Shown here: positions 1 to 11,852 of the stretch, in pieces | Layout: every line of letters starts with the position of its first letter | Position numbering within the stretch: the stretch's first letter is position 1 | Assembly (NCBI GenBank): GCA_037976565.1 | Contig: CP137680.1 | Span: forward strand, 21,253,807-21,317,806 | Source: Mesocentrotus franciscanus | Taxonomy: Eukaryota; Echinodermata; Echinoidea; Camarodonta; Strongylocentrotidae | Length of the DNA stretch: 64,000 bases | Direction: 5' to 3' | Made by a program: the position numbers and the translations under genes | Notes under the pieces: model-generated | Seen by the model: only the letters and a program-made list of their open reading frames with translations | Told to the model about the DNA's origin: nothing | Databases searched by the model: none

Positions 1-140
1 CTTTCTCTCTCTCTCCCTCCCTCCATCTGTCTGTCTGTCAATCTCCTTCTGTTTCTGTCTCTCTGCCTCTCTCTGTCTCTCTCTCTCTCTATCTTTCATC
101 TCTTCTCTCTTTTTTCCTCTTTATTTCTCTTCCCTCTCCC
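1..140. repeat. Pyrimidine-rich simple sequence
   Basis: Almost pure C/T run dominated by CT dinucleotides with TCTG and CCCT interruptions, leading directly into the minisatellite that follows. Open frames here on the other strand are arginine/glutamate low-complexity products of the repeat and are not genes. Confidence 0.85.
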
Positions 141-707
141 TCTCTCTCTCTCTCGTCACCCCCTTCCCCTCTCTCTCTCTCTCGTCACCCCTTCCCCTCT
201 CTCTCTCGTCACCCCTTCCCCTCTCTCTCTCGTCACCCCTTCCCCTCTCTCTCTCGACACCCCTTCCCCTCTCTCTCTCGTCACCCCTTCCCCTCTCTCT
301 CATCACCCCTTCACCTCTCTCTCTCGTCACCCCTTCCCCTCTCTCTCTCTCGTCACCCCTTCCCCCTCTCTCGTCACCCCTTCACCTCTCTCTCTCGTCA
401 CCCCTTCACCCTCTCTCTCATCACCCCTTCACCTCTCTCTCTCGTCACCCCTTCACCTCTCTCTCTCGTCACCCCTTCCCCTCTCTCTCTCGTCACCCCT
501 TCCCCTCTCTCTCTCGTCACCCCTTCCCCTCTCTCTCATCACCCCTTCACCTCTCTCTCTCGTCACCCCTTCCCCTCTCTCTCTCTCTCGTCACTCCCTT
601 CCCCTCTCTCTCATCACCCCTTCACCTCTCTCTCTCGTCACCCCTTCCCCCTCTCTCTCTCGTCACCCCTTCCCCTCTCTCTCTCGTCACCCCCTTCCCC
701 TCTCTCG
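141..707. repeat. Minisatellite, unit about 24 bp
   Basis: More than twenty head-to-tail copies of a unit close to CTCTCTCTCGTCACCCCTTC with small length changes (extra CT pairs, an extra C) and a few substitutions (CATCACC for CGTCACC, TTCACC for TTCCCC). The + strand is nearly all pyrimidine, so the complementary strand is a long purine run interrupted regularly by GTGACGA. The only long open frame is repetitive RERGRGDE on the minus strand, a by-product of the 24-bp period (a multiple of three). Confidence 0.9.
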
Positions 708-749
708 GAAATGATTAAAACTATAAAATTCCCTATATAGATATAATAT

Positions 750-916
750 GTTCTTATTCATTCATTTCATCACCCTCATTTCATCATCCTCATCCTCCTC
801 CCCCATCAACACAATCATCCTTGTCATCTCGTTATCCCCTTATTTCATTATCATCTTCATCTTCATCACCATCATCAGCACTACATTCATCATCATCATC
901 ATCATCATCGTTATTA
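750..916. repeat. TCA/ATC-rich low-complexity DNA
   Basis: Imperfect (TCA)n/(ATC)n stretch with a pure ATC core near 890-910. It encodes only Ser/Ile-rich filler in every frame. No gene is supported. Confidence 0.75.
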
Positions 917-1118
917 CCACCTTCCCCCTCATTAATCTGGCAATTGCTGGTTTAGAATGACATCTGTCAACCGCGCACTTGGCGATGTTTTTATTACGAC
1001 GTTCAATTGCCCAAAGAAATCTTTGTACAATTATTATTTAGCGGGCATTTTCGTTCGCTGTAAATCACAAGGCCCATAGAGACTGTAAAAGAACTGCGAA
1101 GTTCAAAGTAAACACGAT

Positions 1119-1419
1119 GGGTGGTATTCTCGAAAGCGGACTAACTTTAGTCCATGGTTTAATCCTCCGACTAAGTATGGAATGCCAAGTGTCCATATGA
1201 ATATATTTTTGAGTAATTTGATATGTCCCTAAATTACCATGATAATATAATTATTTCATAGCTATATTGTTGTTTATTAACTATGTTATTACATTTTATT
1301 TTAAGTTAGTGACAGATTAAATTATTCAAAAACATATTCATATGGACACTTGGCATTCCATACTTAGTCGGAGGATTAAACCATGGACTAAAGTTAGTCC
1401 GCTTTCGAGAATACCACCC
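1119..1419. mobile_element. Palindromic MITE, GGGTGGTATTC family, copy 1
   Basis: Arms are near-perfect inverted repeats: the left end starts GGGTGGTATTCTCGAAAGCG and the right end is its reverse complement. The arms match for roughly 100 bp and the AT-rich centre includes a TTTATTAACTATG segment. It carries no coding sequence. A second copy is at 10861-11162 and a relative at 17104-17425. The immediate flanks here (GAT left, ATC right) are not a direct repeat, unlike the other two copies. The superfamily is uncertain; three-base duplications in the other copies would fit PIF/Harbinger-type elements. Confidence 0.85.
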
Positions 1420-1495
1420 ATCGATGAATCTAAGTTGCCGATCACATTTTAAGAGGCACGAATGAATGACATGTAACTGGGGCAATTTTTGTGTG

Positions 1496-2475
1496 GATTT
1501 AAAGAGGACATTTGATACAGTGGACCACGATATATTATAAGAACTATGATGTCGGAGTCAACGTTCATAATTTGCAGTAGTTTAAGTCATATTTGGATGA
1601 CAGACTCCAAGTAACCAAAGACCTGACAGGGTCCATGCAGTAGCTAAATAGACGCTTGCCCCGATTACAATAATTGGGGTACCACAGGGTTCAATAATAG
1701 GCTATTGAAATTACATAATAGAATGGCGAGAATGATATAGTTGACATGTTTACTGTCCTAAATTGGCAAGAACTGCCTGTGCGATGGATCAACATAGAAT
1801 GATCCATGTGTATAAAATATGTCTGAATGATATCGCATCCGATTATTTGAAATATTTGTTTTCACCAGGCCTTTTCATTCTTTTGACACACGATTATGGA
1901 TTGATAATACGCTAAATAATAGCATTATTTAACAATCCTGCAAGTCGTACTTTTGAACATGGGGTATACAGGGTGCTGAGGGTGGAACAGTCTTCGTGTG
2001 AATCAAAGAAATAGTCGCTCATTACAATTTGTCACTGAATAATCCAATTCAAAAAAAAAACGTTGAGAAATGATCAAATCCTGAAATACGTTGCTACTTT
2101 TGTAATCATATATTTTTCCCCTCCGCTTCACTAATTACATTTTCCTTAATGAATTTAGTTTGAAATAGTATGGTTAGGTTTAGTCTCAAGCTGCTTTCCT
2201 GTTGTTGTTGTTGTTATTGTTGTTTATTTCTTTGTCTTTTGCTTGTGGTTTTGTTTTGATTTTATTTTTTGTTTTTGAAATTTCCAACGAAAGTCTACGA
2301 ATTCGCCTTCATTGTTGATAGATTACTCTTAGTTTACCTTAAGTCATTGTTTATTACATGTATAATTATATAGAACTTAAAAATTAATTTGTCTATAATT
2401 TCAATCTAATCATAATTGTCTAGGCCAACAGGGCCTGACAATGCTTTCCTGTAAAAAATAAAACTTAAAACAAAA
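1496..2475 (+). pseudogene. LINE reverse transcriptase remnant, internally deleted
   Basis: Decayed non-LTR retrotransposon. In one frame are DLKRTFDTVDHDIL (from 1496), the usual catalytic-aspartate block of LINE reverse transcriptases, and IIGVPQGS (1676-1693), the next conserved block. Directly after this, in another frame, comes LLKLHNRMARMI, and from 1805 HVYKICLNDIASDYLKYLF, which resemble the far C-terminal region of such proteins. The YxDD catalytic block normally lying between them is absent, so an internal deletion near 1697 is inferred. Several stops break the frame. The stretch to about 2475, ending GTAAAAAATAAAACTT, may be its 3' untranslated tail; that end point is a guess. Non-functional. 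Confidence 0.7.
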
Positions 2476-2726
2476 CTATAAGATTTTTTTTTAATGCTCA
2501 TTCTTTTTCGTTTGGACAATCCGATTCAACTTTGAAAGATGTTCGTATTGAATTCGTGGAAAACTTCGAAGTGTAAGTTGGTGGTTCATTCGTGCATGAA
2601 TAAATGTCAGTATCTATCTTCTTGTATCAGTAATGTTATTACTACGATCAACTGCAGAGCACGTTACATATCGTGTCAAACATCGTGAAACATCGTGGCT
2701 GCCAAGCATAACAAACTCATCCGTTT

Positions 2727-3020
2727 GTCCACCTGAAATTATCTTGGTTTTAATAAAAGCAGAAAAAGAAAAAAACAAATTAGTGAAAGTTTGATCAATA
2801 TCTGATTAAAGATGGGAAAGTTATGACTTTGAAGTTGTCATCAGTGATACACAAATCGACAACACTGATGTATCTCGCTATCACCTCTCCAATTTGCTCT
2901 TTACATAAAACTTCATAAACTTTCATTTTCTTACTTATTTTTCTTTAACTTTCACTGACCTGTTCCTCTCATTTTTCAGTTTCAATTAAAACCAACTAAA
3001 TATCAGGGTGGACTTCCCCT
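2727..3020. mobile_element. Degenerate TTAA-flanked palindromic MITE
   Basis: The right end reads GGTGGACTTCCCC followed by TTAA (3021-3024). The left side carries the inverted counterpart GTCCACCTGAAAT but has lost the outermost bases. The interior (AAGTTATGACTTTG, CAACACTGATGTATC, and the inverted TTTCACTGACCTG) matches the element at 32727-33260, which is intact at both ends. It is an older member of that family. The left boundary is approximate. Confidence 0.6.
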
Positions 3021-3420
3021 TTAAGCAATAACTGGTAATGATGTTAAGACATTCACGTTCAAATGCTAAAGTGGATGTGTAATAATTATAATACATCATC
3101 TTGTGTTATGTAATTTCATGGACTAAAAAAAATGAGGTCAGAGATATGATTGTAAACAGGATATCAACAAATTGTACAGGTAATTAATATGTGACTTATT
3201 AAAGAAAGGGCTTCCCGATACATTACATCCTGTATATGATATCACAAATGAATCTCTGAAAGTGACATCCAGTGCTCATTCTGCATGTAGTTGTTATTTT
3301 GTTTGGGTGTCTTTGTGTGTGTGTGTGTGTGTATTCATTTCCTTAGTTTTGATTGTCATGGCCATTGTCGTTAAAATGAAATTACTATCTATACTGAAAC
3401 GGGTTTTTAATTGATGTTAA

Positions 3421-3822
3421 AGAGAAAGACCAGTTCTGGTCATGCGATTGCATTGTGAAAGAAACGTTGTGGAATCGATCAGAAAAGGTTGATCATCTAG
3501 CATATAAGTATTGGTATGCACTGCAAGGTTCTGGAATCATCAAAATGATAAGAAATTTGGCGCAGTCTTGGTAAAGTTACAAGCACTGTACACATGCAGA
3601 AAGATGTATATGGGACTACGCGACCACGTGCGCGATATCTATTTGGTCCCAATAGATATAATAATTTACCAAATATATCAATAAGTAGGCGGTTTCCCGA
3701 CTTTCCCGGCAAAATTTGTATCATGACGTATTAGTCAAAACATATTCTTTCACATGATTGGTAATGAGAGCTTCCATTTCATTTTTTTGAGAGAGGGGCG
3801 TTTCCAAAACTGGTCTTTACCT
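3421..3822. mobile_element. TTAA-flanked MITE, family C, copy 1
   Basis: Flanked by TTAA at 3417-3420 and 3823-3826. The left end AGAGAAAGACCAGTTCTGGT is mirrored by ACTGGTCTTTACCT at the right. The interior contains ATCGATCAGAAAAGGTTGATCATCTAGC, shared (here quoted only in outline) with copies at 57518-58097 and 30344-30797. The right-hand TTAA is shared with the next element, which starts at once. No coding capacity. The minus-strand open frame in it is incidental. TTAA duplications are known from the piggyBac and Kolobok superfamilies; which one applies is not decided here. Confidence 0.8.
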
Positions 3823-3826
3823 TTAA

Positions 3827-4095
3827 AGGGATTGGGTATCTTTGTCTCAGATTCTAAACAAAATCCTGGATTTAGCTCATGCTGCAATCATAATTATAAA
3901 CATTTTAGGTCAGTCAGAAATCCCATGACGTTTACAAGCCGATCGTCCGTCTGATTATCAAAATATTTATGATTGGAATTCGAAATTTCAAAACTTCAAG
4001 ATCATTTTTTTAGGGCTTCCATATTACACTTTATCACAAACGCTGATAACACTTAGGGACATGCATCTCAGATTTGGCATTGTTAAACAATGCCT
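3827..4095 (+). mobile_element. TTAA-flanked MITE, family A, copy 1 (internally shortened)
   Basis: Begins AGGGATTGGGTATCTTTGTC right after the TTAA shared with the previous element and ends AACAATGCCT before TTAA at 4096-4099. Compared with the full copy at 17578-17959 it lacks about 110 bp of the middle (the GTTTTCCCTACGG to GGTCACTC portion), so it is a deletion derivative. Copies in the other orientation lie at 22607-22983 and 58574-58931. Confidence 0.8.
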
Positions 4096-4099
4096 TTAA

Positions 4100-6490
4100 T
4101 CGAAAAGAAAATTGATTTTATTAGTGTATCAACATATCTGACAAGTAAAAGTAGAATTGAATAAACAAAATTGCCAGCTTTTACAGGCCATCCTGTCAAC
4201 TTAGGCACTTACAATTCTTAACGCCTCATCTTACTCCTTGTTATGTTTTGTTTTGTTTGCTTTTAATATGTATATATTTTTTTAATTGCCAGGCTTGAGT
4301 TAATTTCTTGAAAGTCTTCGTGATCGTGTTGCATAGGATTATTGAAAGGCTTATCCGTCATAATATTCAAGGGTTGTTTTTAAATTGAGTCATGTTTTGT
4401 CTCATGTTGACGGGAATATAATCATGTTATTAATCTAATCATGACCATTTTCTCCGAAATCTCCTTTAATATGTATCTATCTATGTGTGAGCCAGTCTTC
4501 GAATATACTTAAAGCTAATCTTGAGCTCTGGTATGGGAATCGTATGTCGAGAGAACACGGCTATAATTCATTCTGGATTGTTTATCCTGCAGTAGATTGA
4601 TATCATTGTTTGAACTAGTAAAATAAAAACAAACTCACAAAAACTTGCTGTAAATCATGTTCAATAAAAACCACAACTCTCATTTGCACAGAGTGACCAA
4701 GTCATGGTGTCGGGCCTACTTACCTTGATTTCCTTATCTTTCTATATGCTCATTACTCAGCCCCTATACATTTTCTACCAAAATTGTTTGGCACATGTCA
4801 TTTATTTGTTATTTGTAATTTTGAACATTCAGTGTAAGACAGTTTTGTTGGATTCTGTGAGAATTAATTTTTTATCATCACCAGAACTCAATATTCAATT
4901 TACTTTACAGACTTAGATGAAACGAGTAAAGAAATACTCTAGCATATTTGTTTTCAGTGTATAATGCAATGATGCGTAGAATAGGCCTACCCCCCCCCGC
5001 TCACCGCCCACCTCCGTTCGTTGATGAAAAGCACAGTGTCAGCTTTCCCCTATGTTATTGTCTCATGTTTCCGATGACGCACAATTATCGCTTTTAAAAT
5101 ATCACTTTCTAGATATTACAATAAAGCCAAGTGCTGAGACCGCTTTTTGAGTTCGGTGAATTAAAATAGAAATGACCGATCGAGCAGCCTGGATGCCACG
5201 GTGATTGGTATGGAGGCGTTATACCGACACTGTCCATCTTGGGATTTCCCCCGTATTACTATGACGGCATTTTCCTGCGTAAAAAGGAAAGTGCAATATT
5301 CCTGCTCAACGACCGTGGATAACCTTAATATATTGGTACATTTTATATGGATAATCAGTGCTTGTTCACTTTGTTCCAGACTGACGAATTCAAGAGGGAC
5401 ATAGCCGGTCCATTCCCCCTTTAAACGCAGTCTGGCATTCCTTAATACACTTTGTTGTTGATGTTTGTATTTTTCGCTTGGCGGAAATTTTGTCCTTATG
5501 CCCCTTATCCTTTTTTTTATTGATTTTATTTTGTGACATAATCTCGGATCTGCCCCTGCATGATGTAAAATAGGACGAAATGTACGTGAGATATCTTAGT
5601 TTCCTGCAATCTGAGACGTATTGTGGGACATAAATTATCATATACTGCTACCAGGACTTCTTGTTGAGTATTATTCAGTCAGGGAGGGGCTGCAAGCAAG
5701 GTCAGGGCTACGCCCGCCTAGCCATGTTAGATAATAGATGCACATTACTGATAATATCAGTTTCAATATCAAGGAATGTACAATCCGAATTATAAATTTT
5801 AAGACGATTTGCATGTCATTAAGTCATCTAAAATAAATTCAATGAACAATACATAATAATGTCCGGGGTTAACTTTGTTATAATGTTTCCTATTGGAAAT
5901 CAGCTAATTATTATCTTTCATTGGTCATCCATACTCCCCGTCCCTCTCCCCCTCCCTCCCTCCTACGCCCTCCCTCCCTTTTCCAACCTCTCTCTTGCAT
6001 ATTTTGTATATAATTATCATGTTTTGAATAATAATAGGCCCCTACATTATATTTGACGAATAATTTCAATAAATCAACCAATTAATCAATAACGTCGCGG
6101 TGTTTCACAAAATTGAATAAAACATATGAAAGTGGTATGCAGTTCTATAAAGCAAGAAAATATTATCACAATCATGTAGAGAGGTATCCATTCTGACGGA
6201 TGTAATTCATAAACACCCCTCCTATATAGCAATCCATGACTGTTAGTTTATTAGTTTGTATTTTTAAACAATTTGAATTTACACTATTATTATTTGTACA
6301 GTTTGTCAATATTAGATTTTCGTCTCATTGTGCTATAGGATGTCATTATAGGCCTATGCAGTTTGTTTGATTTTTTACCTAAAATAAAAGTCAGTTGTTG
6401 TCACATTCTGTCTGGAAATTTATTCCCAAGTTTCATTCTACCTTTATTTTTTCCGGCAGGAAATAACGTGTGGTTGTCCCAACCTATATA
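4100..6490. other. No supported gene; AT-rich single-copy-looking DNA
   Basis: All frames are broken into pieces shorter than 85 codons without recognisable motifs. Contains a C run at 4990-4998 and a CCCTCC-rich stretch near 5935-5990. If the exon at 8032 belongs to a + strand gene starting further left, this would be intron or upstream DNA. That is inference only. Confidence 0.5.
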
Positions 6491-6740
6491 GTGGCGTAGC
6501 GTGTGTCCGCCAACGTTCAGGGGGCAGTATTCGGTCGATGAAGTGTGAAATATATTATGTAACAAGACCATTGTTCAGTGGGGAAGGGGTGTTGAGGGGG
6601 GGGGGAGGGGTGTCGCCATTATACCCCTCTCCCCTCTGCCTTTCCTTTCTTTTCTCCCCAACTTTATATCATTATTTTTCTTTCGGCGTATTTCGATGAT
6701 GGAGTGCCCCTGTGCCTCCCATAGCTGCAATGTACGCCAC
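6491..6740. mobile_element. Possible small MITE with TGGCGTA termini
   Basis: The left end TGGCGTAGCG is matched by GTACGCCA at the right end, with a G-rich interior (GGGGGGGGGGAGGGG at 6596-6610). Only short terminal inverted repeats are seen and no clear target duplication, so this is tentative. Confidence 0.35.
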
Positions 6741-8031
6741 TTTCCATATTATCATCGACCAATTCTCGCCTGGTAAGCTAAAATATGAGGGCCGTCCATT
6801 TGCCATAATTAGTCAGAATTTATTTCAACTCGTACTTCACAAAATATTGAAGACAGAATATACGGTAATGTGCTGAGGTTGCATGCATGGAATATCCGAT
6901 CAAATAAAATCATCACCCTAAAAGTGCGGCTTGGATTAATTTCTTTCTGTCCCGTCTTTTTCCTATCTTTATTTCGTCCTCACTTTCTTTTTCTCTCTTC
7001 CTTCCTTCTTTTTTTCCTTCCTGCTGATGAAGGCCTGTTGGCTTTTCCATTAAAAAAAATCAACTGTTCCCCCTTTTTTCCAGTTATACCCCCTTTACCA
7101 TCACGCCCGGCCATTTAGAATAGTCACATTTAGTCCTACAAATTGTATACAAGTATACGCCTTTCCAGATCATGTCTCGAGAACAAAAACAGCAAATACA
7201 TGTCATATATATATATACAAGTAGGCCTTACATGTATAGTTTAAAGAAAGGAAATAGTTCCTAGTCATAGCTCCTGATCAATAATCATTTCAACTTCAAA
7301 GTTGTCCTAGTAGCCAAAATGTTGCAACGCTCCCTCGTTGGTTTCCGGGCACTTAGCACCAGCAAATGAAAAACATGGGAAAACTCCTGTTGAGAGAGAG
7401 GGTGAGAGGAAGATATCAATAGCTCTTTTAATAGGACGTGTATAGGCTCTTATGAACACAACAACTTGTATAGTTGTACAAAACTCAAGTAGGAACCAAA
7501 GTCCCCTTTGCCCGAGGTGAATAATCAATAAGAGATTCCCATATGCAAACACAAAACTAAGACAACTCGCTTAATATACTGCATACTGTAGACTTACTAC
7601 ACCAAGATCAGCAGCGTCGTTGTAAGATATCCAGTTGGCTTGTACGTTTTATAATTTAATTGTAGAATTTATTTTCATACCTAATATAATTTCATTGATA
7701 CTCTCTCACTCGATCAGCAAGACAGTAGTAATTTCTTACGTACGTTCAAAACGTGAAGTATTGGCGCGCTCGTGTATTGATGTGTGTTAAAATTCGAATC
7801 GAATTTGCGTGCGTAGGTACCGTATAGAAACCGCAGATAACCATCACACATCGTATACTCAGATCGACTTTCGGGATCGACTGTGTACTATTAACCGAGA
7901 ATTCTGCCATTAGCTTGTGTTTGTTAAGACTAATTCGTTTATCCAGGATAATTCTGCTAAATGGGATCATATTGACCAGTTATGACGATGGGTCTCAGTC
8001 AGCTTTTCACCTCATTTTTCTCATATTTCAG
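6741..8031. other. No supported gene before the 8-kb candidate exon
   Basis: AT-rich, with CTTTTTTCC-type pyrimidine runs near 6960-7080 and a TA run at 7207-7216. The final 60 bases grow pyrimidine-rich and end in TTCTCATATTTCAG, an acceptable 3' splice site for the exon that follows. Confidence 0.45.
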
Positions 8032-8114
8032 GGACAAAACCTGGTTCCTGATGCGGAGAGGAGGCAACCAGTACCGGGTGGGTGCCCGGGGACTTCGCCG
8101 AGGAAGCCTTGCAG
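8032..8114 (+). CDS. Candidate internal exon, unknown protein
   Basis: An 83-bp GC-rich island in AT-rich DNA, bounded by a pyrimidine tract plus CAG at the left and CAG|GTAACC at the right. Two of the three frames are open. The more protein-like one, with one leading base, reads KTWFLMRRGGNQYRV followed by GARGLRRGSLA and ends with one spare base. The other frame (GQNLVPDAERRQPV...) is proline/arginine-rich and less convincing. The next candidate exon (39867) needs phase 0 entry, so this exon cannot be spliced straight to it; an exon between them is missing, or this belongs to another gene. I do not recognise the peptide. It rests on splice signals, composition and an open frame only. Confidence 0.4.
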
Positions 8115-10860
8115 GTAACCGCTAATTGCCTAATAATGTTGACAGTCCAATTTTCATGTTGCACGTACACGTCGGGGAGTATGAATCGCCAGACTGGCTC
8201 AGTCATTTAATTAGAGGTCATGCAATGCTTAATCTTACTTTAGTGACTTGTGAAGCGTAATACGATTAATTTGATTGTGATGATGTAGTCTAGTATTATA
8301 CAAAAATTGAAGTAGGCCTAGATCTAGATAGACTTCTCTTCTAATTGGTGCATTTTATTGATGTTGTTATTGTTGCTAGTGTTGTTATTGTTGGACCCGA
8401 ACTTTGTTTAAACTTAGGTTAACAACAGTTTGTTAACTTAAAGTTACCGTAGATCTGACGCATAGATCTGCTGTAAACTCTTCCAAGAAAGACCAAGTGC
8501 AGTCGCACATTTGGTTCTAACTTAAAGCTGCATGTCAGTTCAAAATGTAGAGTAAACAACTAAACATAAAAAATATTTATATAATTTGTTGAGAATAATT
8601 ATGAGTGTGACTGGCCAGAGCCTGCATCTTACTAATTGATTTATTTATGGATATCTAGACCTATCATCTAGAGACTAGATCTAGAGCCTAGAGGATCTAT
8701 GCTTATTTGTGTAGACTGTACTGTGTACAACAAGAATAATAATTGAATCTGTCTAAATGTTAAGTAATTTAGATCTTTTATTTTTTTAAGTTTACTGTCT
8801 ACTGCAATGTGCATCACCAACCCCCCTCAACTTTGCAACTTCGGAGATTGATAATGCACATGACATTGTTTTGAAAATTCTAGATATATCTAACCTCAGG
8901 TCTATAGCACTCCAGCAAAGCATAGAGAGTCAATACTGCGTATGGACCTCTAGCGCTGTACCATGTGCTAATAGGCAGCAATTTCACACGTGAATAGTCA
9001 ATAGACTTATAATACACAAATGCACACAATCATGCCGATAAAACTGTAAGCAAGTTTGACAGTGGACTCACGATTTTAATTTTAAAATTATTCTTTCTAA
9101 CATCGGTGAGTTGAAAAAATTGTATTTTACTGCTATTTACATGTAGGTGTCATCAATTGTCACTAAAGTACCAATTTTGAGTGAAATCAGTTTAATTTTG
9201 TACAGTGGTGTTTGAAATGTTGAGATCAATAAAACGGGTTTTAATACACAGCCAGGATAGCGATGCAGCTATGTGTGGTCTATAGACCTGTCATTAGATG
9301 TAAATTTACATAGTCTATGAACACTGAGGTCTTTAGTTTATCAAAATTTACACTTCATATTGATGGAAAAAATTAGTTATCAGCATTCTACTCTCATGAT
9401 TTCTAAACAGTGCAACCTTACATTAGGAACCGTGACAAACAAAATGGACTTTTAAGCCTGACTTTTAAGCCTATGAACTGCATTTTAAAAAAATGCAGCT
9501 TTTGGTCTCACCATACAGTTCAAGACAGAATTTGATTTACAAGGTTATTAATTGAGAAAATTGAGAAAATACATGTATGATGCAATAATATTCTCAGTTG
9601 TGAGTCAAATACAGAGTACATACTGTTATTGGACAGTAATTTTTTTTGAAGGACCAATCAATTTACCTTCTCCAGCAATCTGCATGAGTTGTAGAATTTC
9701 TGTGAAGATTCACTGTAATAGTATTGGTCATTACAATTTTTTAAAAATAAAAATGAGGCATAAATTTAACTTGTATGATAGATCTAGTGCTTCAATATAC
9801 TGTACCTTCTCCAACACAGATAGCCTACTGTACTGATCACAGGCCTCATCTGAAAAATGAATAAACACAAACAAAACAAAATAAATCAAAAACCATCTGA
9901 CAAATGAAAACTACATTGTATCTAATGAAAAATGAAAACTATATTGTATCTAATGACAAATGAAAACTAAGCTGACTAGTTTCAATTTTCATATGGCAAC
10001 TCAAATGTTGATAACAGACAAAACACTGACAGACAACAGCACTAAACATCACCAATTAAAAAAAGGATATTATTCAATTAGATTGTTATGATATGTTTAA
10101 TTTTTACATAATGTTTGAGGAAATGGAAATAGTAAAATCGATTATGAGGGCAAGTTGCAAAAAAGAAATACAACCTGAGGACCCCTTTTTTGTTTGTGTG
10201 TGTGTGTGTGGGGGGATAGGGGCTGGTTGGAAAAAACTGATATTAACTTGTTTGCAAATCCAATCAGACCCCCTCCCCTTCCTTCATTCAGAATTGTCTG
10301 GCGATGCCCCAGGCTGCAGTGTACCTACATGTACATGTAGGTTCTCTAAAGTGGAAATTATGTGTAGAGTGCATGCTGTTTCGTTAACCTGCTAAACAAA
10401 GAAAGTATGCATTCTGTTTTGCAATAATATGATTTTTAGCATTCAATGGTTTTCAGTTCATCGAACATGTACACATACCGGTATATATATGTATGAAACA
10501 CTAGATGCATGCATGCATGACAAGATCAAACTGACGTGCAAAACACGGTACTGCATGTATTGTTACCTCCTTCTTCCGTAATCAGACATAAAAAGATCTA
10601 GCGTTCAATGCAGGATGAAATAGGATAGATTAACATTCCAACAAAAGTTACATCAGATAATTTATAAATGGTTATTCCTGATACACATCAAATGTATAAT
10701 CAGATTACTGGAGACAAGTCAGCCATCATGTTCATTTTTTTCCTTCTCATTCAAATTTCATTCTACACAAATCAAAAGATATTGGATTAGAATGCACATC
10801 AAAACCATTGAGCACACTGAACATTACATTCTTTCTAGTTTTACATTTTAAGAAGCCTAT
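8115..10860. other. No supported gene; AT-rich DNA with a short tandem repeat
   Basis: No motif-bearing frame. At about 9892-9967 a 30-bp unit around ACAAATGAAAACTA and ATTGTATCTAATG is repeated almost three times. Near 8635-8700 there is a cluster of CTAG/AGATCTAG words. GTGTGTGTGTG occurs at 10195-10211, and the palindrome ACCTACATGTACATGTAGGT at about 10323. Probably intron if the flanking exons are real. Confidence 0.45.
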
Positions 10861-11162
10861 GGGTGGTATTCTCGAAAGTGGACTAACTTTAGTCCATGGT
10901 TTAATTCCCCGACTAAGTATGGAATACCAAGTGTCCATATGAATATGTTTTTTGAATAATTTAATCTGTCATTAAATTAAAATAAAATGTAATAACATAA
11001 TTAATAAACAACAATAAAACTATGAAATAATTATGTTATGATGGTAATTTAGGGATATATCAAATTATTCAAAAATATATTCATATGGACACTTGGCATT
11101 CCATACTTAGTCGGAGTATTAAACCATGGACTAAAGTTAGTCCGCTTTCGAGAATACCACCC
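10861..11162. mobile_element. Palindromic MITE, GGGTGGTATTC family, copy 2
   Basis: Same 302-bp architecture as the copy at 1119-1419, with both arms ending GGGTGGTATTCTCGAAAG or its complement. It is flanked by the direct repeat TAT (10858-10860 and 11163-11165), which fixes the ends and indicates a 3-bp target duplication. The arms differ from copy 1 at scattered positions (AATTCCCC for AATCCTCC, AATACC for AATGCC). Confidence 0.88.
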
Positions 11163-11830
11163 TATGTCTTTGTCTAAATTTCCTTGTTATGTGATTCAAC
11201 ATGAAATAAATTCATTGCAGAAGCTTCCAAAATGCACCATGCATACTGTACTCTATTTCAAGCAGTGTGCAGTATTAAGTAGCATTAATGACCCTCTTGC
11301 AATAAATCTTCATGATTAAATAATGATTGTGTCTGTTCAGAGCCAGAAAGGCATACATGTACAAACTCTGTGATAAAATGTTATGAATTAATGCCCTTTT
11401 GGCACCAAACAGACAATTTAACGCTTTATTTTGATTGTGACTCTTCAATTCGAAGCCGAGTTCAAATACATGACATACATGTACTTGTAGCCAAAACAAT
11501 AGGTTGAGGTAAACTACAATTTGGTCATAGTGCAGCTGGTTTTTGCATGGTTTGAAGACCACCAGCGGTCTGTGATGATATTTGCGAATCCGAGTGAAAA
11601 ATATCATATTCAGAACTGTCTTTTATTGCAACATTTTTAACAATGAAGGAGAACAATTTATCGCATGAAACTGAAGAACAAAATTTTTAAAAATCCAAAA
11701 AAAAAAAAAATCCATCTACTTGAATTGGTGTTAATATTTAAAGATAGAATATATAGTCTGTTTAGAGTCAAAAGGGTATTAACTTTTAAACTTTTAAACA
11801 CAGAGTGAATGCCCTACTGTATCTGAACAT
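11163..11830. other. No supported gene
   Basis: AT-rich stretch. A 110-codon open frame on the minus strand (11275-11607) shows no motif and lies among equally open shadows. A poly(A) run is at 11698-11710. Confidence 0.4.
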
Positions 11831-11852
11831 GGGGGTGTTTCACAAAGACTAA

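Noticed and set aside
121..707. CRISPR-like array
   Set aside because: The spacers are themselves parts of the same 24-bp repeat and there are no unique spacers; it is a minisatellite in eukaryotic DNA.
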